Shown here: one piece after another, positions 1 through 8,369 of the stretch
Layout: each line of letters begins with the position of its first letter
Position numbering within the stretch: the stretch's first letter is position 1
The notes under the pieces: model-generated
Databases searched by the model: none
What the model saw: the letters and a program-made list of their open reading frames with translations, nothing else
What the model was told of the DNA's origin: nothing
Source: Chloroflexota bacterium
GTDB taxonomy: Bacteria; Chloroflexota; Dehalococcoidia; GIF9; UBA5629
Direction of reading: 5' to 3'
DNA length: 39,372 bases
Assembly: GCA_016865895.1 (NCBI GenBank)
Contig: VGNY01000006.1
Span: forward strand, 1 to 39,372
Translations under genes and position numbers: made by a program

Positions 1-56
1 GGTGTTCGACCACCCGCCAGGGTGCAGCCCATCACCCAGGTGTAGGACCGCTTCAT
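1..56 (-). CDS. possible 5' end of a gene leaving the window
   Basis: On the minus strand an ATG at 56 opens a frame that stays open for 18 codons to the window edge and reads MKRSYTWVMGCTLAGGRT. An AGGAAG motif lies about 8 bases upstream of the ATG, which is good spacing for a ribosome binding site. The peptide is too short to assign. The stretch around the cysteine is loosely like a lipoprotein signal, but no hydrophobic core is complete. It could also be chance, since the frame is only 56 bases long. Confidence 0.3.
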   Translation of the reverse strand, partial: MKRSYTWVMGCTLAGGRT

Positions 57-414
57 TTCGACACTTCCTGTTGTGGAACGTCATTTTCCCTAGCTATGGC
101 CCAGCTATGAATGCTGTAAAACTCGAGAGGAGATAATGGTCAAGCAGGTTATATACATTCCCTCGGGCAAAGAGATTTAGGCTGTATTGCCATTAGACGC
201 AATTTTAGTCTGGGTTATAATGTGCCTAGGCTTAAACTATTGTAGCCATATTTGTTCATGAAGGGATAATTCACGTGAGATATCCACGCGCAAAGGGACT
301 ATATTACATCACACACATCAATAACGTGCCCTCCATATTGAAATCGGGGATCTTGTCTCACGAGCGTGTCGAAAAGGAAAATATCACATTGATTCTATAA
401 GGAGGGTAGACAAC
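57..414. other. non-coding stretch upstream of the 415 gene
   Basis: No convincing gene lies here. It holds a promoter-like pair (193-221) and about 190 bases of presumed leader before the gene at 415. A 14-codon frame at 136-180 (start MVKQVIYIPSG) has an AGGAG just 3 bases before its ATG. It is too short to call a gene and may be a remnant. I recognise no riboswitch in the leader. Confidence 0.5.
193..221 (+). promoter_or_regulatory. sigma-70-type promoter for the 415 gene
   Basis: TTAGAC at 193-198 and a perfect TATAAT at 216-221 are separated by 17 bases. Transcription would begin near 228, giving a leader of almost 190 bases before the start codon at 415, unusually long compared with other genes in this window. 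Confidence 0.55.
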
Positions 415-741
415 ATGAATAGAGAGGAAAGGAGAGCAGAAAGAAAGTCACGAAAGCGAAAACTTCAATGGCTAGAGATGATGCGCAAACGAGGCAAAGA
501 GCTCAATAAAGCTATCACTGCATTAGAAGAAAACTTTGATGAAGATGAGATTGAGAACGCAAAGGCCTTTTTTGCCGATTACATTACTGATAGCGGACCT
601 TTTTCCAAATGTGGAGAGAAGATTGACCCCGAAGACATAGACCGACTAAGCAGAGACTACGGGCTTGAGCCAATTGACGGAATGTTTATTCTAGATACGT
701 TAGAGGATATGTTTTTCTCTGATAATGAAGCTGATAGTTAA
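415..741 (+). CDS. small hypothetical protein, basic N-terminus and acidic C-terminus
   Basis: I do not recognise this 108-residue protein. Residues 1-35 are dense in Arg and Lys and predicted helical. Residues 36-108 are acidic (DEDEIENA, DPEDIDRL, DTLEDMFFSD), so the protein is strongly dipolar. There is no signal peptide or membrane segment, so it is probably cytoplasmic. Two cysteine-poor segments give no metal site (one Cys only, near residue 65). The start ATG has an AGGAGG about 7 bases upstream, which makes it a real gene rather than a chance frame. It converges on dapA: the two stop codons are separated by one base and no terminator lies between them, so the transcripts must overlap. 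Confidence 0.7.
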   Translation: MNREERRAERKSRKRKLQWLEMMRKRGKELNKAITALEENFDEDEIENAKAFFADYITDSGPFSKCGEKIDPEDIDRLSRDYGLEPIDGMFILDTLEDMFFSDNEADS

Positions 742-742
742 T

Positions 743-1639
743 TCACTCGCCTATCGGCAGATCAATCTTATAATTCTTCAGAGTCTGCTCAATAACAGCC
801 CTAGATTTTTCGTCAGGTTCTGTAAGCGGCAGACGTGGCTTGCCAACCGAAAAGCCTAAGTAATTCAAAGCATATTTAACAGGAATCGGATTGGGAACAA
901 CAAAGAGAGCATTTACCAAAGGCAATAGATTACGATGTATGGCTGCTGCCTTTTCAACATTGCCCTTGATGTAATCATCCATCATCTGCTTAAACTGAAG
1001 CCCGACCAGATGGGAAATCACACTGATAACCCCATAACCACCCAGGCATAGTATGGGAAACGTATCACCATCATTACCACTGTAAACGAGAAAATCTTTA
1101 CTAACCCCCTGTATAATCTTGGCTATCTGCTCAAGATTGGCGCTAGCCTCCTTTACCCCAACGATATTATCAATCTGGCTAAGCTTGATGCATGTCTCAG
1201 CAGCTAGGTTGGTAACAGTGCGTCCAGGTACGTTATAGAGGATGCATGGCAAGCTGGTTGCCCCAGCAATAGCCTTAAAATGCTCATACAAACCATCTTG
1301 GGTGGGACGATTATAATAAGGTACCACCAAGAGGCAGCCATCAACACCAGTTCTTTCCGCCTCTTTAGTAAATTCTGTACTCTCTGCCGTGCTGTAATTG
1401 CCAGTGCCGGCTATAATCGTGCCTTTGTTACCCACTGCCGACCTTATCTCATCAAAGAGTCGTAATTTCTCTTCCTGAGTAAGGGTGGGGCATTCACCAG
1501 TGGTACCCGAGACCACAAGCCCATCGCTGCCCGAATTAAGCAGAGCTTTAGCTAGTTTTTTAGCCTGTGTGTAATCAACTTTCCCCCTATCATCAAAGGG
1601 AGTAACCATTGCTGTTAGCAAGCGACCGAATTTCTTCAT
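743..1639 (-). CDS. dapA: 4-hydroxy-tetrahydrodipicolinate synthase
   Basis: Condenses pyruvate with L-aspartate-semialdehyde in the cytoplasm, the first committed step of lysine and diaminopimelate synthesis. The 298-residue protein has the usual family length. The Schiff-base lysine is K163 in GVKEAS, the GTTGE motif is at 45-49, PYYN near 107-110, and the catalytic Tyr is Y135 in LYNVPGR with R140 after it. The frame extends upstream into asd. I place the start at the second of two adjacent ATGs because GGGAGG is 6 bases from it and only 3 from the first (1642). It is the last gene of the rpsO-pnp-dapB-asd-dapA series and uses the product of asd directly. Identification is firm. Confidence 0.96.
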   Translation of the reverse strand: MKKFGRLLTAMVTPFDDRGKVDYTQAKKLAKALLNSGSDGLVVSGTTGECPTLTQEEKLRLFDEIRSAVGNKGTIIAGTGNYSTAESTEFTKEAERTGVDGCLLVVPYYNRPTQDGLYEHFKAIAGATSLPCILYNVPGRTVTNLAAETCIKLSQIDNIVGVKEASANLEQIAKIIQGVSKDFLVYSGNDGDTFPILCLGGYGVISVISHLVGLQFKQMMDDYIKGNVEKAAAIHRNLLPLVNALFVVPNPIPVKYALNYLGFSVGKPRLPLTEPDEKSRAVIEQTLKNYKIDLPIGE

Positions 1640-1661
1640 CATCAACCTCCCTGCGATAGAA

Positions 1662-2687
1662 TTAGCTCTTACGCTTAACCCAACCCCGCTGTGCTGCTTC
1701 CTCGGCAATCTGAACAGCATTAAGGGCAGCACCTTTACGCAGATTATCAGCCACCACCCACATCACCACCCCCTTAGGATGAGAGGCATCCGCTCGGATG
1801 CGCCCCACATAGACATCGTCTGAGCCGGCAGCCAGCCAGGGCATGGGATACAGGCTAACACTAGGGTCATCAAGTACTTTCACACCAGGAGCCTGAGCCA
1901 ATATGCGCCTGGCGTCTTCAGGAGCAATAGGGTCAGTAAACTCCACATTTACTGCTTCGCTATGCCCAATAAAGACAGGGACTCTGACACAGGTTGCTGA
2001 GATATCTATATCATCAGCGTGCATTATCTTACGAGTTTCCTCCACCATCTTCCATTCTTCCTTGGTATAGCCGTTATCCAGGAAAACATCTATCTCTGGC
2101 AGCAAATTGAATCCAATCTGATGAGGATAAACATGGGGGACTACATTCTGCCCTTCCAAAACTAACTTAGCCTGAGTAGTCAACTCCTCCATGGCTGCTG
2201 CGCCAGTGCCTGACACCGACTGATAAGTGGAGACGACAACCCGTTTAATCGGGTTAACCTTATGCAGCGGATAAAGAGCTACCACCATTTGAATTGTGGA
2301 GCAATTTGGGTTAGCAATAATTCCCTCGTGCCGCCTTATGTCCTCAGGGTTCACTTCAGGGACAACTAAAGGAACCTTTGGCTCTATTCTAAAGGCAGCA
2401 CTGTTATCAACAACTAGAGCTCCAGACTTGGCAGCAAGAGGTGAGAAATAGCGGCTGATTTCAGAACCAGCCGAGAAAAGAGCGATATCAATATTGTGGA
2501 AAGAGTCAGGACTGGTTTCCTTGACCTCAATCTCCTGGTGACCTACATAGAGTTTTTTACCTGCTGACCGGTCGGAGGCATAGAGATGGATCGAGGACAT
2601 AGGGAAATGCCGCTGCTGTAGCACTTTGATGAACTCTTGCCCCACCATTCCGGTGGCACCAACTATAGCTACACTATATGCCTTCAT
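1662..2687 (-). CDS. asd: aspartate-semialdehyde dehydrogenase
   Basis: Reduces L-aspartyl-4-phosphate to L-aspartate-4-semialdehyde with NADPH, the branch-point reaction to lysine, threonine and methionine. The Rossmann motif GATGMVGQ lies at the N-terminus (about residues 10-17), the nucleophilic Cys at about 129 in NPNCSTIQ, and the substrate loop QSVSGTGAA near 156-164. Length (341 residues) is normal for the family. A GTG at 2690 is also in frame, but the GAGG that overlaps the end of dapB is 7 bases from the ATG at 2687 and only 4 from the GTG, so the ATG is preferred. Only 4 bases separate the end of dapB from this start, so translational coupling is likely. Confidence 0.96.
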   Translation of the reverse strand: MKAYSVAIVGATGMVGQEFIKVLQQRHFPMSSIHLYASDRSAGKKLYVGHQEIEVKETSPDSFHNIDIALFSAGSEISRYFSPLAAKSGALVVDNSAAFRIEPKVPLVVPEVNPEDIRRHEGIIANPNCSTIQMVVALYPLHKVNPIKRVVVSTYQSVSGTGAAAMEELTTQAKLVLEGQNVVPHVYPHQIGFNLLPEIDVFLDNGYTKEEWKMVEETRKIMHADDIDISATCVRVPVFIGHSEAVNVEFTDPIAPEDARRILAQAPGVKVLDDPSVSLYPMPWLAAGSDDVYVGRIRADASHPKGVVMWVVADNLRKGAALNAVQIAEEAAQRGWVKRKS

Positions 2688-2691
2688 CACT

Positions 2692-3492
2692 CTACCTCAA
2701 ATTCAATAGAGTTTCCAACCCATAAACTAATCCTTGCCGTTTTACCACTTCTTTTATAGCCATAATAATGCCTGGTATATAACACTCCCGGCTTATGGTA
2801 TCGTGCCTTAGACTCAACGTCTGTCCTGGCGCACCGAAGATAACCTCCTGGCTTGCCATAAGGCCGAGTAATCTTACGCTATGAATAGACACCCCGTCAA
2901 CCTGTCCACCCCTGGTGCCACTAAGAGTTTCCTTCTTAGTGAGCGGATAAACAAAGGCTTTGCCCTTAGACTTCGACATTTCTCTGGCAGTAGCCAGAGC
3001 TGTCCCGGATGGAGCATCAGCTTTCTCATGATGATGCAACTCAATGATTTCAGCATGGTCAAAGAACTTGGCTCCAATCTTGGCCAAATGAAGTAAAATC
3101 ACTGAACCCAAAGCGAAGTTTGGTGCTACTATGACGCCTACTTTATTAGCTTTGGACAGTTCCTCAATTTCTTTAAGGTTGTCGTCTGTAATCCCTGACG
3201 TGCCTATAACAACGTTAATACCCTGTTTAAGGACAATGCGTACCGCCGATATAGCGGCTTCAGCAATGGTGAAATCTACCAGCACTTTTGGATGGCAGAT
3301 TTCGAGAAGCGAACTCAAATCTGAAGAAAGAGGCACCTTTTTTGAATCATCAGGTAAAATAAGCTGCTCCTGAGTCGCTTTTACGTCAACACCACCAACT
3401 AACTCAAGTTCTGGGTCTCGACATATCGCAGCCGTGACCTCTCTACCCATCTTGCCTAAGGCTCCATGAACTAGTACTGTTATCGGTTCCAT
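2692..3492 (-). CDS. dapB: 4-hydroxy-tetrahydrodipicolinate reductase
   Basis: Reduces the DapA product to tetrahydrodipicolinate with NAD(P)H, the second step of the lysine/diaminopimelate branch. The 266-residue protein shows the N-terminal nucleotide motif HGALGKMG (9-16), the VIGTSG segment (95-100), APNFALG (123-129) and the catalytic signature ELHHHEKADAPSGTA (151-165) with H153, H154 and K157. It lies 40 bases downstream of pnp and ahead of asd and dapA, so the genes are in an order 'product before substrate' but form one transcript. The ribosome site (GGTGGGAG) is very close to the ATG, so initiation may be weak or depend on coupling. Confidence 0.96.
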   Translation of the reverse strand: MEPITVLVHGALGKMGREVTAAICRDPELELVGGVDVKATQEQLILPDDSKKVPLSSDLSSLLEICHPKVLVDFTIAEAAISAVRIVLKQGINVVIGTSGITDDNLKEIEELSKANKVGVIVAPNFALGSVILLHLAKIGAKFFDHAEIIELHHHEKADAPSGTALATAREMSKSKGKAFVYPLTKKETLSGTRGGQVDGVSIHSVRLLGLMASQEVIFGAPGQTLSLRHDTISRECYIPGIIMAIKEVVKRQGLVYGLETLLNLR

Positions 3493-3532
3493 CTCCCACC
3501 CATTTACGCCTCACAGAGGCAAAGATTTAGTG

Positions 3533-5737
3533 TTATTTGGTGTAACGACGGTGTCGGCTGTCCCGGCTACCGCGTTGATGAGTAACAGGCCGGTATTTTG
3601 ATTGCTTCAGCAAAGGGCGACCAGTTATGGCGGAGTCAACAACTCTAGCTCCACGAACCTGAGACAAATCCGAAAATACTGCCCGACGTGATAAATTCAC
3701 TCTGCCAAGGTGGTCAATTTCAATAACTTTGACCATAATCTCATCGCCTACCTTCACCACATCTTCAACGCGAGCCACGTGGTAATCAGCCAATTCACTT
3801 ATATGAACCAGGCCTTCCTTCCCCGGCAAAATCTCCACAAAAGCACCAAAGTTTGTCAAACGAGTTACCTTTCCAGTATAAATGCCTCCAACTTCTACTT
3901 CTCGTGTTAGGCTCTCTATCCTTTCAATCGCTCTCTCAGCTGCCTCCTTACTGGGAGAGCCAATAATCACAGTCCCATCATTCTCCACATCTACGGTCGT
4001 CTTAGTCTCTTCAATTATGGAACGAATAGTCTTACCTCCAGGCCCAATCACAGCGCCGATTTTGCTCGAGTCAATGGTTATCTTATACATTCTCGGAGCA
4101 TATGGGCTAAGTTCAGACCGGCTGGCACTGATGGTCTGCTTCAGCTTATCAAGTATCTCGAAATGAGCTTCACGAGCCTGCCTTATAGCTTCAGCCACAA
4201 TCTCATAGCTAATGCCTTTCAGCTTGATGTCTAACTGGAGAGCTGTAATCCCTTGACTGGTGCCAGCTACCTTAAAGTCCATGTCACCATAGGCATCCTC
4301 CATACCCTCGATATCAGTAAGGATGACATAATCATCCTCCCCAGTAACTAGCCCCATAGCTATTCCTGCCACTGGAGCTTTAATGGGCACACCAGCGTCC
4401 ATCAAAGCTAGACTCGAGCTACAAACACTAGCCATGGAGGTACTGCCATTAGAACTAAGGACCTCCGAAACCAAACGTATAGTATAAGAAAACTCACTTT
4501 CGCTAGGTATAACCGGGGCAAGGGCTCTTTCCGCCAAAGCCCCGTGTCCAATTTCCCGTCGGCCTGGCGAGCCCAAACGCTTCACTTCCCCCGTGGAGAA
4601 AGGGGGGAAGTTATAGTGATGCATGAAACGCTTTGTCTCTTCCAAACCCAAACCGTCGAGTAATTGCTCTTGGCGCAAAGAACCAAGAGTAGTTATGGTC
4701 AAAACCTGAGTTAACCCTCTGGTGAACAGCCCTGAACCATGCGTCCTGGGCAACAGCCCAACCTCGCCACTAATGGGACGTATCTCCTTGGGCTGTCGGC
4801 CATCAAGGTGCTGTCTCCTTGCCAGAATACCAACCCTAGCCGCTTTCTTAACCTGGTCATCGATGACAGCAATGATATCGGTTTCAGCAAAGCTCTCTTT
4901 AAGCTTCCCAGTAGCTTCTTCCCTGACTAGCCCAATCGCATTCTCACGTTCAGCTCTCTCCGTTTGGCTGATAGCTCGAGCCAGTCTATCTCCGAATTCC
5001 GAGGCTACAGCAGTTACTAGCTCGGAGGCCTTCTCAACAGCTTTCACCTCCATCTTAGGTTTGCCACAAGCCTGTTGTAGACCCTCCTGGAACGTTATAA
5101 TGTCCTGATTCGCTTCATGTCCCAATTTGATTGCTTCCAGCACTATCTCCTCAGGGACTTCTCTGGCTCCTGTTTCTACCATTACTATCGCATCTTTAGT
5201 GCTGACAACAACAAGGTCAAGCAGGCTATTGCCCATCTGAGGCAATGTTGGGTTTAGTATCAGGCTACCATCGAGATAACCAATACGCACTGCACCCACG
5301 GGACCGCAAAATGGGATAGAAGAAAGGGTTAAAGCCGCTGAAGCCCCGTTGACAGCTAGTATATCTGGGTCATTTTCCTGATCGGTAGAAAGGACGGTGA
5401 CTACAATTTGAATATCATTATGTAAATTTTTATCAAAAAGTGGGCGCAAACTACGGTCAGTTAACCGTCCAGCTAGAGTCGCCTCTTCACTAGGACGACT
5501 CTCCCGTCTAATGAAACTGCCCGGAATCTTACCAACAGCATAGAGTCTTTCCTCATAATCCACCGTCAAATGGACAAAATCGTCACCTTCGCGAGCCTCA
5601 TCGCTAACACAGACGGTAACCAAAACCACAGTGTCGCCATAGCGAACGGTAACAGCGCTATCAGCTTGTTTGGCTAGCTTACCTGTTTCAACTGTAAGCA
5701 ACCTACCCCCGATTGTGCATTGATTTGACTGAGACAT
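3533..5737 (-). CDS. pnp: polyribonucleotide nucleotidyltransferase (PNPase)
   Basis: A trimeric 3'-5' phosphorolytic exoribonuclease that degrades mRNA to nucleoside diphosphates. The 734-residue protein has two RNase PH domains (about 1-220 and 310-540), with the catalytic acidic residues of GDMDFKVAG near 485-487. A KH domain follows with GPGGKTIRS at 565-573, then an S1 domain (about 616-687, NFGAFVEI). It ends in a basic tail rich in Arg, Ser and His that could bind RNA. A TTG further upstream (5752) is in frame, but the ATG at 5737 matches the family N-terminus and is preferred. It lies 27 bases downstream of rpsO, the same pairing as in many bacteria, where PNPase levels and S15 are co-controlled. 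Confidence 0.97.
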   Translation of the reverse strand: MSQSNQCTIGGRLLTVETGKLAKQADSAVTVRYGDTVVLVTVCVSDEAREGDDFVHLTVDYEERLYAVGKIPGSFIRRESRPSEEATLAGRLTDRSLRPLFDKNLHNDIQIVVTVLSTDQENDPDILAVNGASAALTLSSIPFCGPVGAVRIGYLDGSLILNPTLPQMGNSLLDLVVVSTKDAIVMVETGAREVPEEIVLEAIKLGHEANQDIITFQEGLQQACGKPKMEVKAVEKASELVTAVASEFGDRLARAISQTERAERENAIGLVREEATGKLKESFAETDIIAVIDDQVKKAARVGILARRQHLDGRQPKEIRPISGEVGLLPRTHGSGLFTRGLTQVLTITTLGSLRQEQLLDGLGLEETKRFMHHYNFPPFSTGEVKRLGSPGRREIGHGALAERALAPVIPSESEFSYTIRLVSEVLSSNGSTSMASVCSSSLALMDAGVPIKAPVAGIAMGLVTGEDDYVILTDIEGMEDAYGDMDFKVAGTSQGITALQLDIKLKGISYEIVAEAIRQAREAHFEILDKLKQTISASRSELSPYAPRMYKITIDSSKIGAVIGPGGKTIRSIIEETKTTVDVENDGTVIIGSPSKEAAERAIERIESLTREVEVGGIYTGKVTRLTNFGAFVEILPGKEGLVHISELADYHVARVEDVVKVGDEIMVKVIEIDHLGRVNLSRRAVFSDLSQVRGARVVDSAITGRPLLKQSKYRPVTHQRGSRDSRHRRYTK

Positions 5738-5764
5738 AAAACCCGCCCCCAATAACTAATAACC

Positions 5765-6028
5765 TTACTTCCTCAAACCCAACCTGGTAATAAGACTGCG
5801 GTAACGTTTGACATCGCTCTTGGAAACATAAGCCAGCAAACGTCTTCGCTGTCCTATCAGCCTTAGAAGTCCACGACGAGTATGATGGTCATGAGGATGC
5901 GCCTTCAAATGCTCAGCCAGTTGGTTTATCCTCTGGGTGAGCAATGCTACCTGAACCTCGGCGGAGCCAGTATCACCTTCGTGAGTTTTGAATTCAGAAA
6001 TGACAGCTCCCTTCTTCTCTTTGTCCAA
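5765..6028 (-). CDS. rpsO: 30S ribosomal protein S15, TTG start
   Basis: Binds 16S rRNA in the central domain and helps form the bridge to the 50S subunit. The 87 residues carry the family signature [14 protein letters not shown] and [22 protein letters not shown]. The start codon is TTG, with AAGGAG about 9 bases upstream, and no ATG or GTG nearby fits the S15 N-terminus. It is the first gene of the operon that continues into pnp and the lysine genes. A weak start codon on a ribosomal protein gene suits translational feedback, but I see no obvious S15-binding fold in the short leader. Confidence 0.97.
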   Translation of the reverse strand: MDKEKKGAVISEFKTHEGDTGSAEVQVALLTQRINQLAEHLKAHPHDHHTRRGLLRLIGQRRRLLAYVSKSDVKRYRSLITRLGLRK

Positions 6029-6062
6029 AATTTATGCTCCTTACAATTATCTATAAGCCAAA

Positions 6063-6071
6063 ATTATATCA
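6063..6071 (-). promoter_or_regulatory. extended -10 promoter of the rpsO-pnp-dap operon
   Basis: On the minus strand TGATATAAT gives a perfect TATAAT with the TGN extension. No good -35 box is at the standard distance, which is typical of extended -10 promoters. Transcription would begin about 6056, leaving a leader near 28 bases before the TTG of rpsO. Confidence 0.6.
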
Positions 6072-6124
6072 CAGCTTTAAAATCAATGCACAATTATTTT
6101 CAACCTATCCCCCACCCACTTTAA

Positions 6125-6146
6125 AGTGCGAGGCTTTAGCCTCACT
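6125..6146. repeat. dispersed palindrome, GAGGCTTNAGCCTC family
   Basis: GAGGCT-TT-AGCCTC (6130-6143) is a perfect six-base stem, extended by AGT/ACT across a two-base bulge. The same core with its GTGC prefix occurs at 15335-15352 and 18168-18183, and in degenerate form at 25819-25830, always between genes. Confidence 0.65.
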
Positions 6147-6250
6147 GGAGAAAGGTGACTCTAAAGGGTCACACTACATTGGAAAGTAAATTTTTATAAA
6201 CAACTTCTCTTTAACAATGCCCTAAACCCTTTAGCAATCAGAGAATTTTT

Positions 6251-6337
6251 TGTCACCCTGAACGAAGTGAAGGGTCTAGATTCTTCACCGAGTCTACTTT
6301 GAGCTGCGTGAGATTCTTCGCTTCGCTCAGAATGACA
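6251..6337. repeat. MITE-like element with TGTCAYYCTGA terminal inverted repeats
   Basis: The left end TGTCACCCTGA and the right end TCAGAATGACA are inverted repeats with two mismatches. Inside are GAACGAAGTGAAGGGTCT and a related inverted copy AGATTCTTCGCTTCGCTCAG, so most of the 87 bases could fold into one long hairpin. There is no open frame. This style of small intergenic repeat is widespread in bacterial genomes, and no transposase to move it is present here. Confidence 0.6.
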
Positions 6338-6390
6338 TAAGGCGAAAGTCTCAGAAAGAAGACAGATCGGCATCTGTTAAATGACCCCTT

Positions 6391-6418
6391 TTAGCAATCG
6401 GCACACATGGAGTATAAT
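6391..6418 (+). promoter_or_regulatory. promoter of dnaX, nearly leaderless
   Basis: TTAGCA at 6391-6396 and TATAAT at 6413-6418 are 16 bases apart. The -10 box ends 9 bases before the ATG at 6428, so transcription should start within a few bases of the start codon. This also rules out the upstream in-frame ATG at 6407, which lies inside the promoter. Confidence 0.6.
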
Positions 6419-6427
6419 AAAGACACA

Positions 6428-8056
6428 ATGACCTCTCAAGTCTTTTACCGCAAATGGCGTCCCCAGACTCTATCTGAAGTGGTAGGTCAAGAGCATGTCA
6501 CCCAAACACTGCGCCACTCCGTAGCCAGTGGACGAGTAGCCCACGCTTATCTTTTCTGTGGTCCACGAGGCACCGGAAAGACCAGCACCGGGCGTATTCT
6601 GGCTAAAGCGATAAATTGCCTGAACTCCGAGCAAGGCGAGCCATGCAATAAATGTCAGATGTGCCAAGCATTTAACGAAGGCAGTGCCTTAGACATAATA
6701 GAAATAGACGCAGCCAGCAACAGAGGCATTGACGAGATTCGCGACCTGAGAGAAAAGATTAACTATGCCCCAAACCTCACACGCTACAAAGTCTACATTA
6801 TAGACGAAGTCCACATGATAACTAAGGAGGCTTCCAACGCCTTTCTTAAGACTTTGGAAGAACCGCCTCCGCACGCCATCTTCATCCTAGCAACCACAGA
6901 ACCACATAAAGTCCTGGCAACTATTTTATCGCGCTGCCAGCGGTTTGATTTCCATCGCCTCTCTCAATCAGCGGTGATTGCCAAACTCAATCATGTCTGT
7001 GATAAGGAGGGCATTCAAATCGAGCCTGAAGCTTTAAGACTTATTGCCAAGGTGACCACCGGCAGCCTTCGTGATGCCGAAAATCTATTGGAACAGCTTG
7101 TAGCCTATTACGGCCACCAAATCGAGCTTCACCAAGTGCAGACGATGCTGGGCATCAGCGGAGACCTGCGCATTAGAGAGCTATCCAAACATATTGTCAA
7201 TAAGGACATCACCGCTGGGCTTAAGACCATAAACAGCGTCAGCAACGACGGACTCGACCTTCGACAATTCAATCGCGAATTGATAGATTACCTCCGAGAA
7301 CTGCTCCTGGTAAAGTCTGGCTCAGAAGAAGTGGTAGACGTTACCAGCGACGATTTAATTGAAATTAAAGAGCTGGCAGCCAGTGCCAGCCTTGACTATC
7401 TATTGACAGCAGTTAAGCGCTTCGGTGAGGTAGACCTCCGCCTGGATAACTATTCCCCACTGCCCCTAGAATTAGCTCTCGTTGATTGCATCTTGTCGGC
7501 AACCGGTGATAAGCAGCCGGTCAAAGCTAAACAGGTTGAGCCCGAAGAACCAGCCAAGGTGGCTAGCCGCCCTGCAAAATCAACAAAACAAGCTCCAGAG
7601 GATAAGGCTCCGGCGCCAACCGGAAGCGTTAAAACTGAAGCAGCACCAGGCAAAATCACAGAGGCTCCGGAAGTGATATCGTCTCCGGAAATCGAGCACC
7701 TGCGCAGCCGCTGGAAAGATTTTGTCAATGCCATGCGCGGCGAGGGCTCCAAAGGCAACCTGGATGCCTTCTTGCGAAGCGCCTGTGAACCTCTGGCTAT
7801 CGAAGACAATACTTTAGTATTGGGCTTTTACCACGATTTTCAGAAAACGTATATCGAAAACCCAAAATATAAGCATCTGGTGGAAAAGAAGCTACGGGAG
7901 GTCTTTGGACAATCTTACCAGCTACGCTGTATCCTTACCCCCCGCGACGAGAAGGCTAAACCCAGCCCAAAAACGGAGATACCCTTGGTAAAAGCTGCTA
8001 AAGAGAAATACGGGGCCAAGGTCATCGACAAAAAGGTCAAAACGGAGGAGGAATGA
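6428..8056 (+). CDS. dnaX: DNA polymerase III subunit gamma/tau
   Basis: The ATPase of the clamp loader that places the sliding clamp on DNA and holds the replicase together. The N-terminus MTSQVFYRKWRPQTLSEVVG matches the family. The Walker A motif GPRGTGKTS is at 45-53, zinc cysteines are C64, C73, C76 and C79, Walker B IIDEVHM at 124-130, and the SRC motif at 168-170. A Pro/Ala/Lys-rich linker near 365-420 leads to a C-terminal domain. I see no slippery A-run in the linker that would make a short gamma form. The start is set by the promoter and the family N-terminus. It overlaps ybaB by an ATGA. Confidence 0.96.
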   Translation: MTSQVFYRKWRPQTLSEVVGQEHVTQTLRHSVASGRVAHAYLFCGPRGTGKTSTGRILAKAINCLNSEQGEPCNKCQMCQAFNEGSALDIIEIDAASNRGIDEIRDLREKINYAPNLTRYKVYIIDEVHMITKEASNAFLKTLEEPPPHAIFILATTEPHKVLATILSRCQRFDFHRLSQSAVIAKLNHVCDKEGIQIEPEALRLIAKVTTGSLRDAENLLEQLVAYYGHQIELHQVQTMLGISGDLRIRELSKHIVNKDITAGLKTINSVSNDGLDLRQFNRELIDYLRELLLVKSGSEEVVDVTSDDLIEIKELAASASLDYLLTAVKRFGEVDLRLDNYSPLPLELALVDCILSATGDKQPVKAKQVEPEEPAKVASRPAKSTKQAPEDKAPAPTGSVKTEAAPGKITEAPEVISSPEIEHLRSRWKDFVNAMRGEGSKGNLDAFLRSACEPLAIEDNTLVLGFYHDFQKTYIENPKYKHLVEKKLREVFGQSYQLRCILTPRDEKAKPSPKTEIPLVKAAKEKYGAKVIDKKVKTEEE

Positions 8057-8358
8057 ATAAATTCGTTTTTCGCCAAGCGCAAGAACTACAGGCTAAACTT
8101 GCTAAGGCGCAGCAGGAGTTAGCCGATATGACCACTGAAGTAAGCTCAGGTGGTGGAGCCATCAAGATAGTGATTGATGGCCAGCAGAAAATCCACTCAG
8201 TCACCATCTCCCCAGAGGTAATAACCCCTGAAGACTCTGAACTCCTCGAGGATTTGGTTATGACAGCAGTGAATGAAGCTATCCAAAAGTCCCAAGAACT
8301 CGCTGCCACTCACCTGAGCAGTCTGACCGGAGGTCTTAAAATCCCCGGCTTATTTTAG
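8053..8358 (+). CDS. ybaB: YbaB/EbfC nucleoid-associated protein
   Basis: A small dimeric DNA-binding protein usually found between dnaX and recR. The 101 residues contain the family pattern: an N-terminal coiled helix (QAQELQAKLAKAQQELAD), the GGGAIKIVIDGQQKIHSVTISPEV strand region, and DLVMTAVNEAIQKSQEL. Its ATG overlaps the dnaX stop (ATGA), with GGAGGAGG just ahead, so it is translationally coupled. The exact cell role of this family is uncertain; DNA bending and nucleoid association are known for some members. Confidence 0.93.
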   Translation: MNKFVFRQAQELQAKLAKAQQELADMTTEVSSGGGAIKIVIDGQQKIHSVTISPEVITPEDSELLEDLVMTAVNEAIQKSQELAATHLSSLTGGLKIPGLF

Positions 8359-8369
8359 GAGGTTAACCT

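Larger units (their letters stand above)
6072..6390. other. non-coding spacer between divergent rpsO and dnaX
   Basis: No gene is visible. The stretch holds a small palindromic repeat (6125-6146) and an 87-base terminal-inverted-repeat element (6251-6337), both described separately. The remainder is AT-rich without long open frames. Confidence 0.55.

Noticed and set aside
1643-1732. N-terminal extension of dapA.
   Set aside because: It overlaps the asd coding region in another frame and precedes the clear GGGAGG site; the family start is at 1639-1642.
3710-4166. Plus-strand open frames over pnp.
   Set aside because: They are antisense to a clearly conserved gene, lack ribosome sites and show no domains; the same applies to the many short frames opposite other genes.
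6407-6427. Upstream ATG of dnaX adding seven residues.
   Set aside because: It lies within the promoter (before TATAAT at 6413-6418), and the family N-terminus begins at 6428.
7500-7700. Programmed frameshift in dnaX to make a short gamma subunit.
   Set aside because: No slippery A-AAA-AAG heptamer is seen in the linker; the short A-run near 8028 is at the end of the gene and not in the right place.
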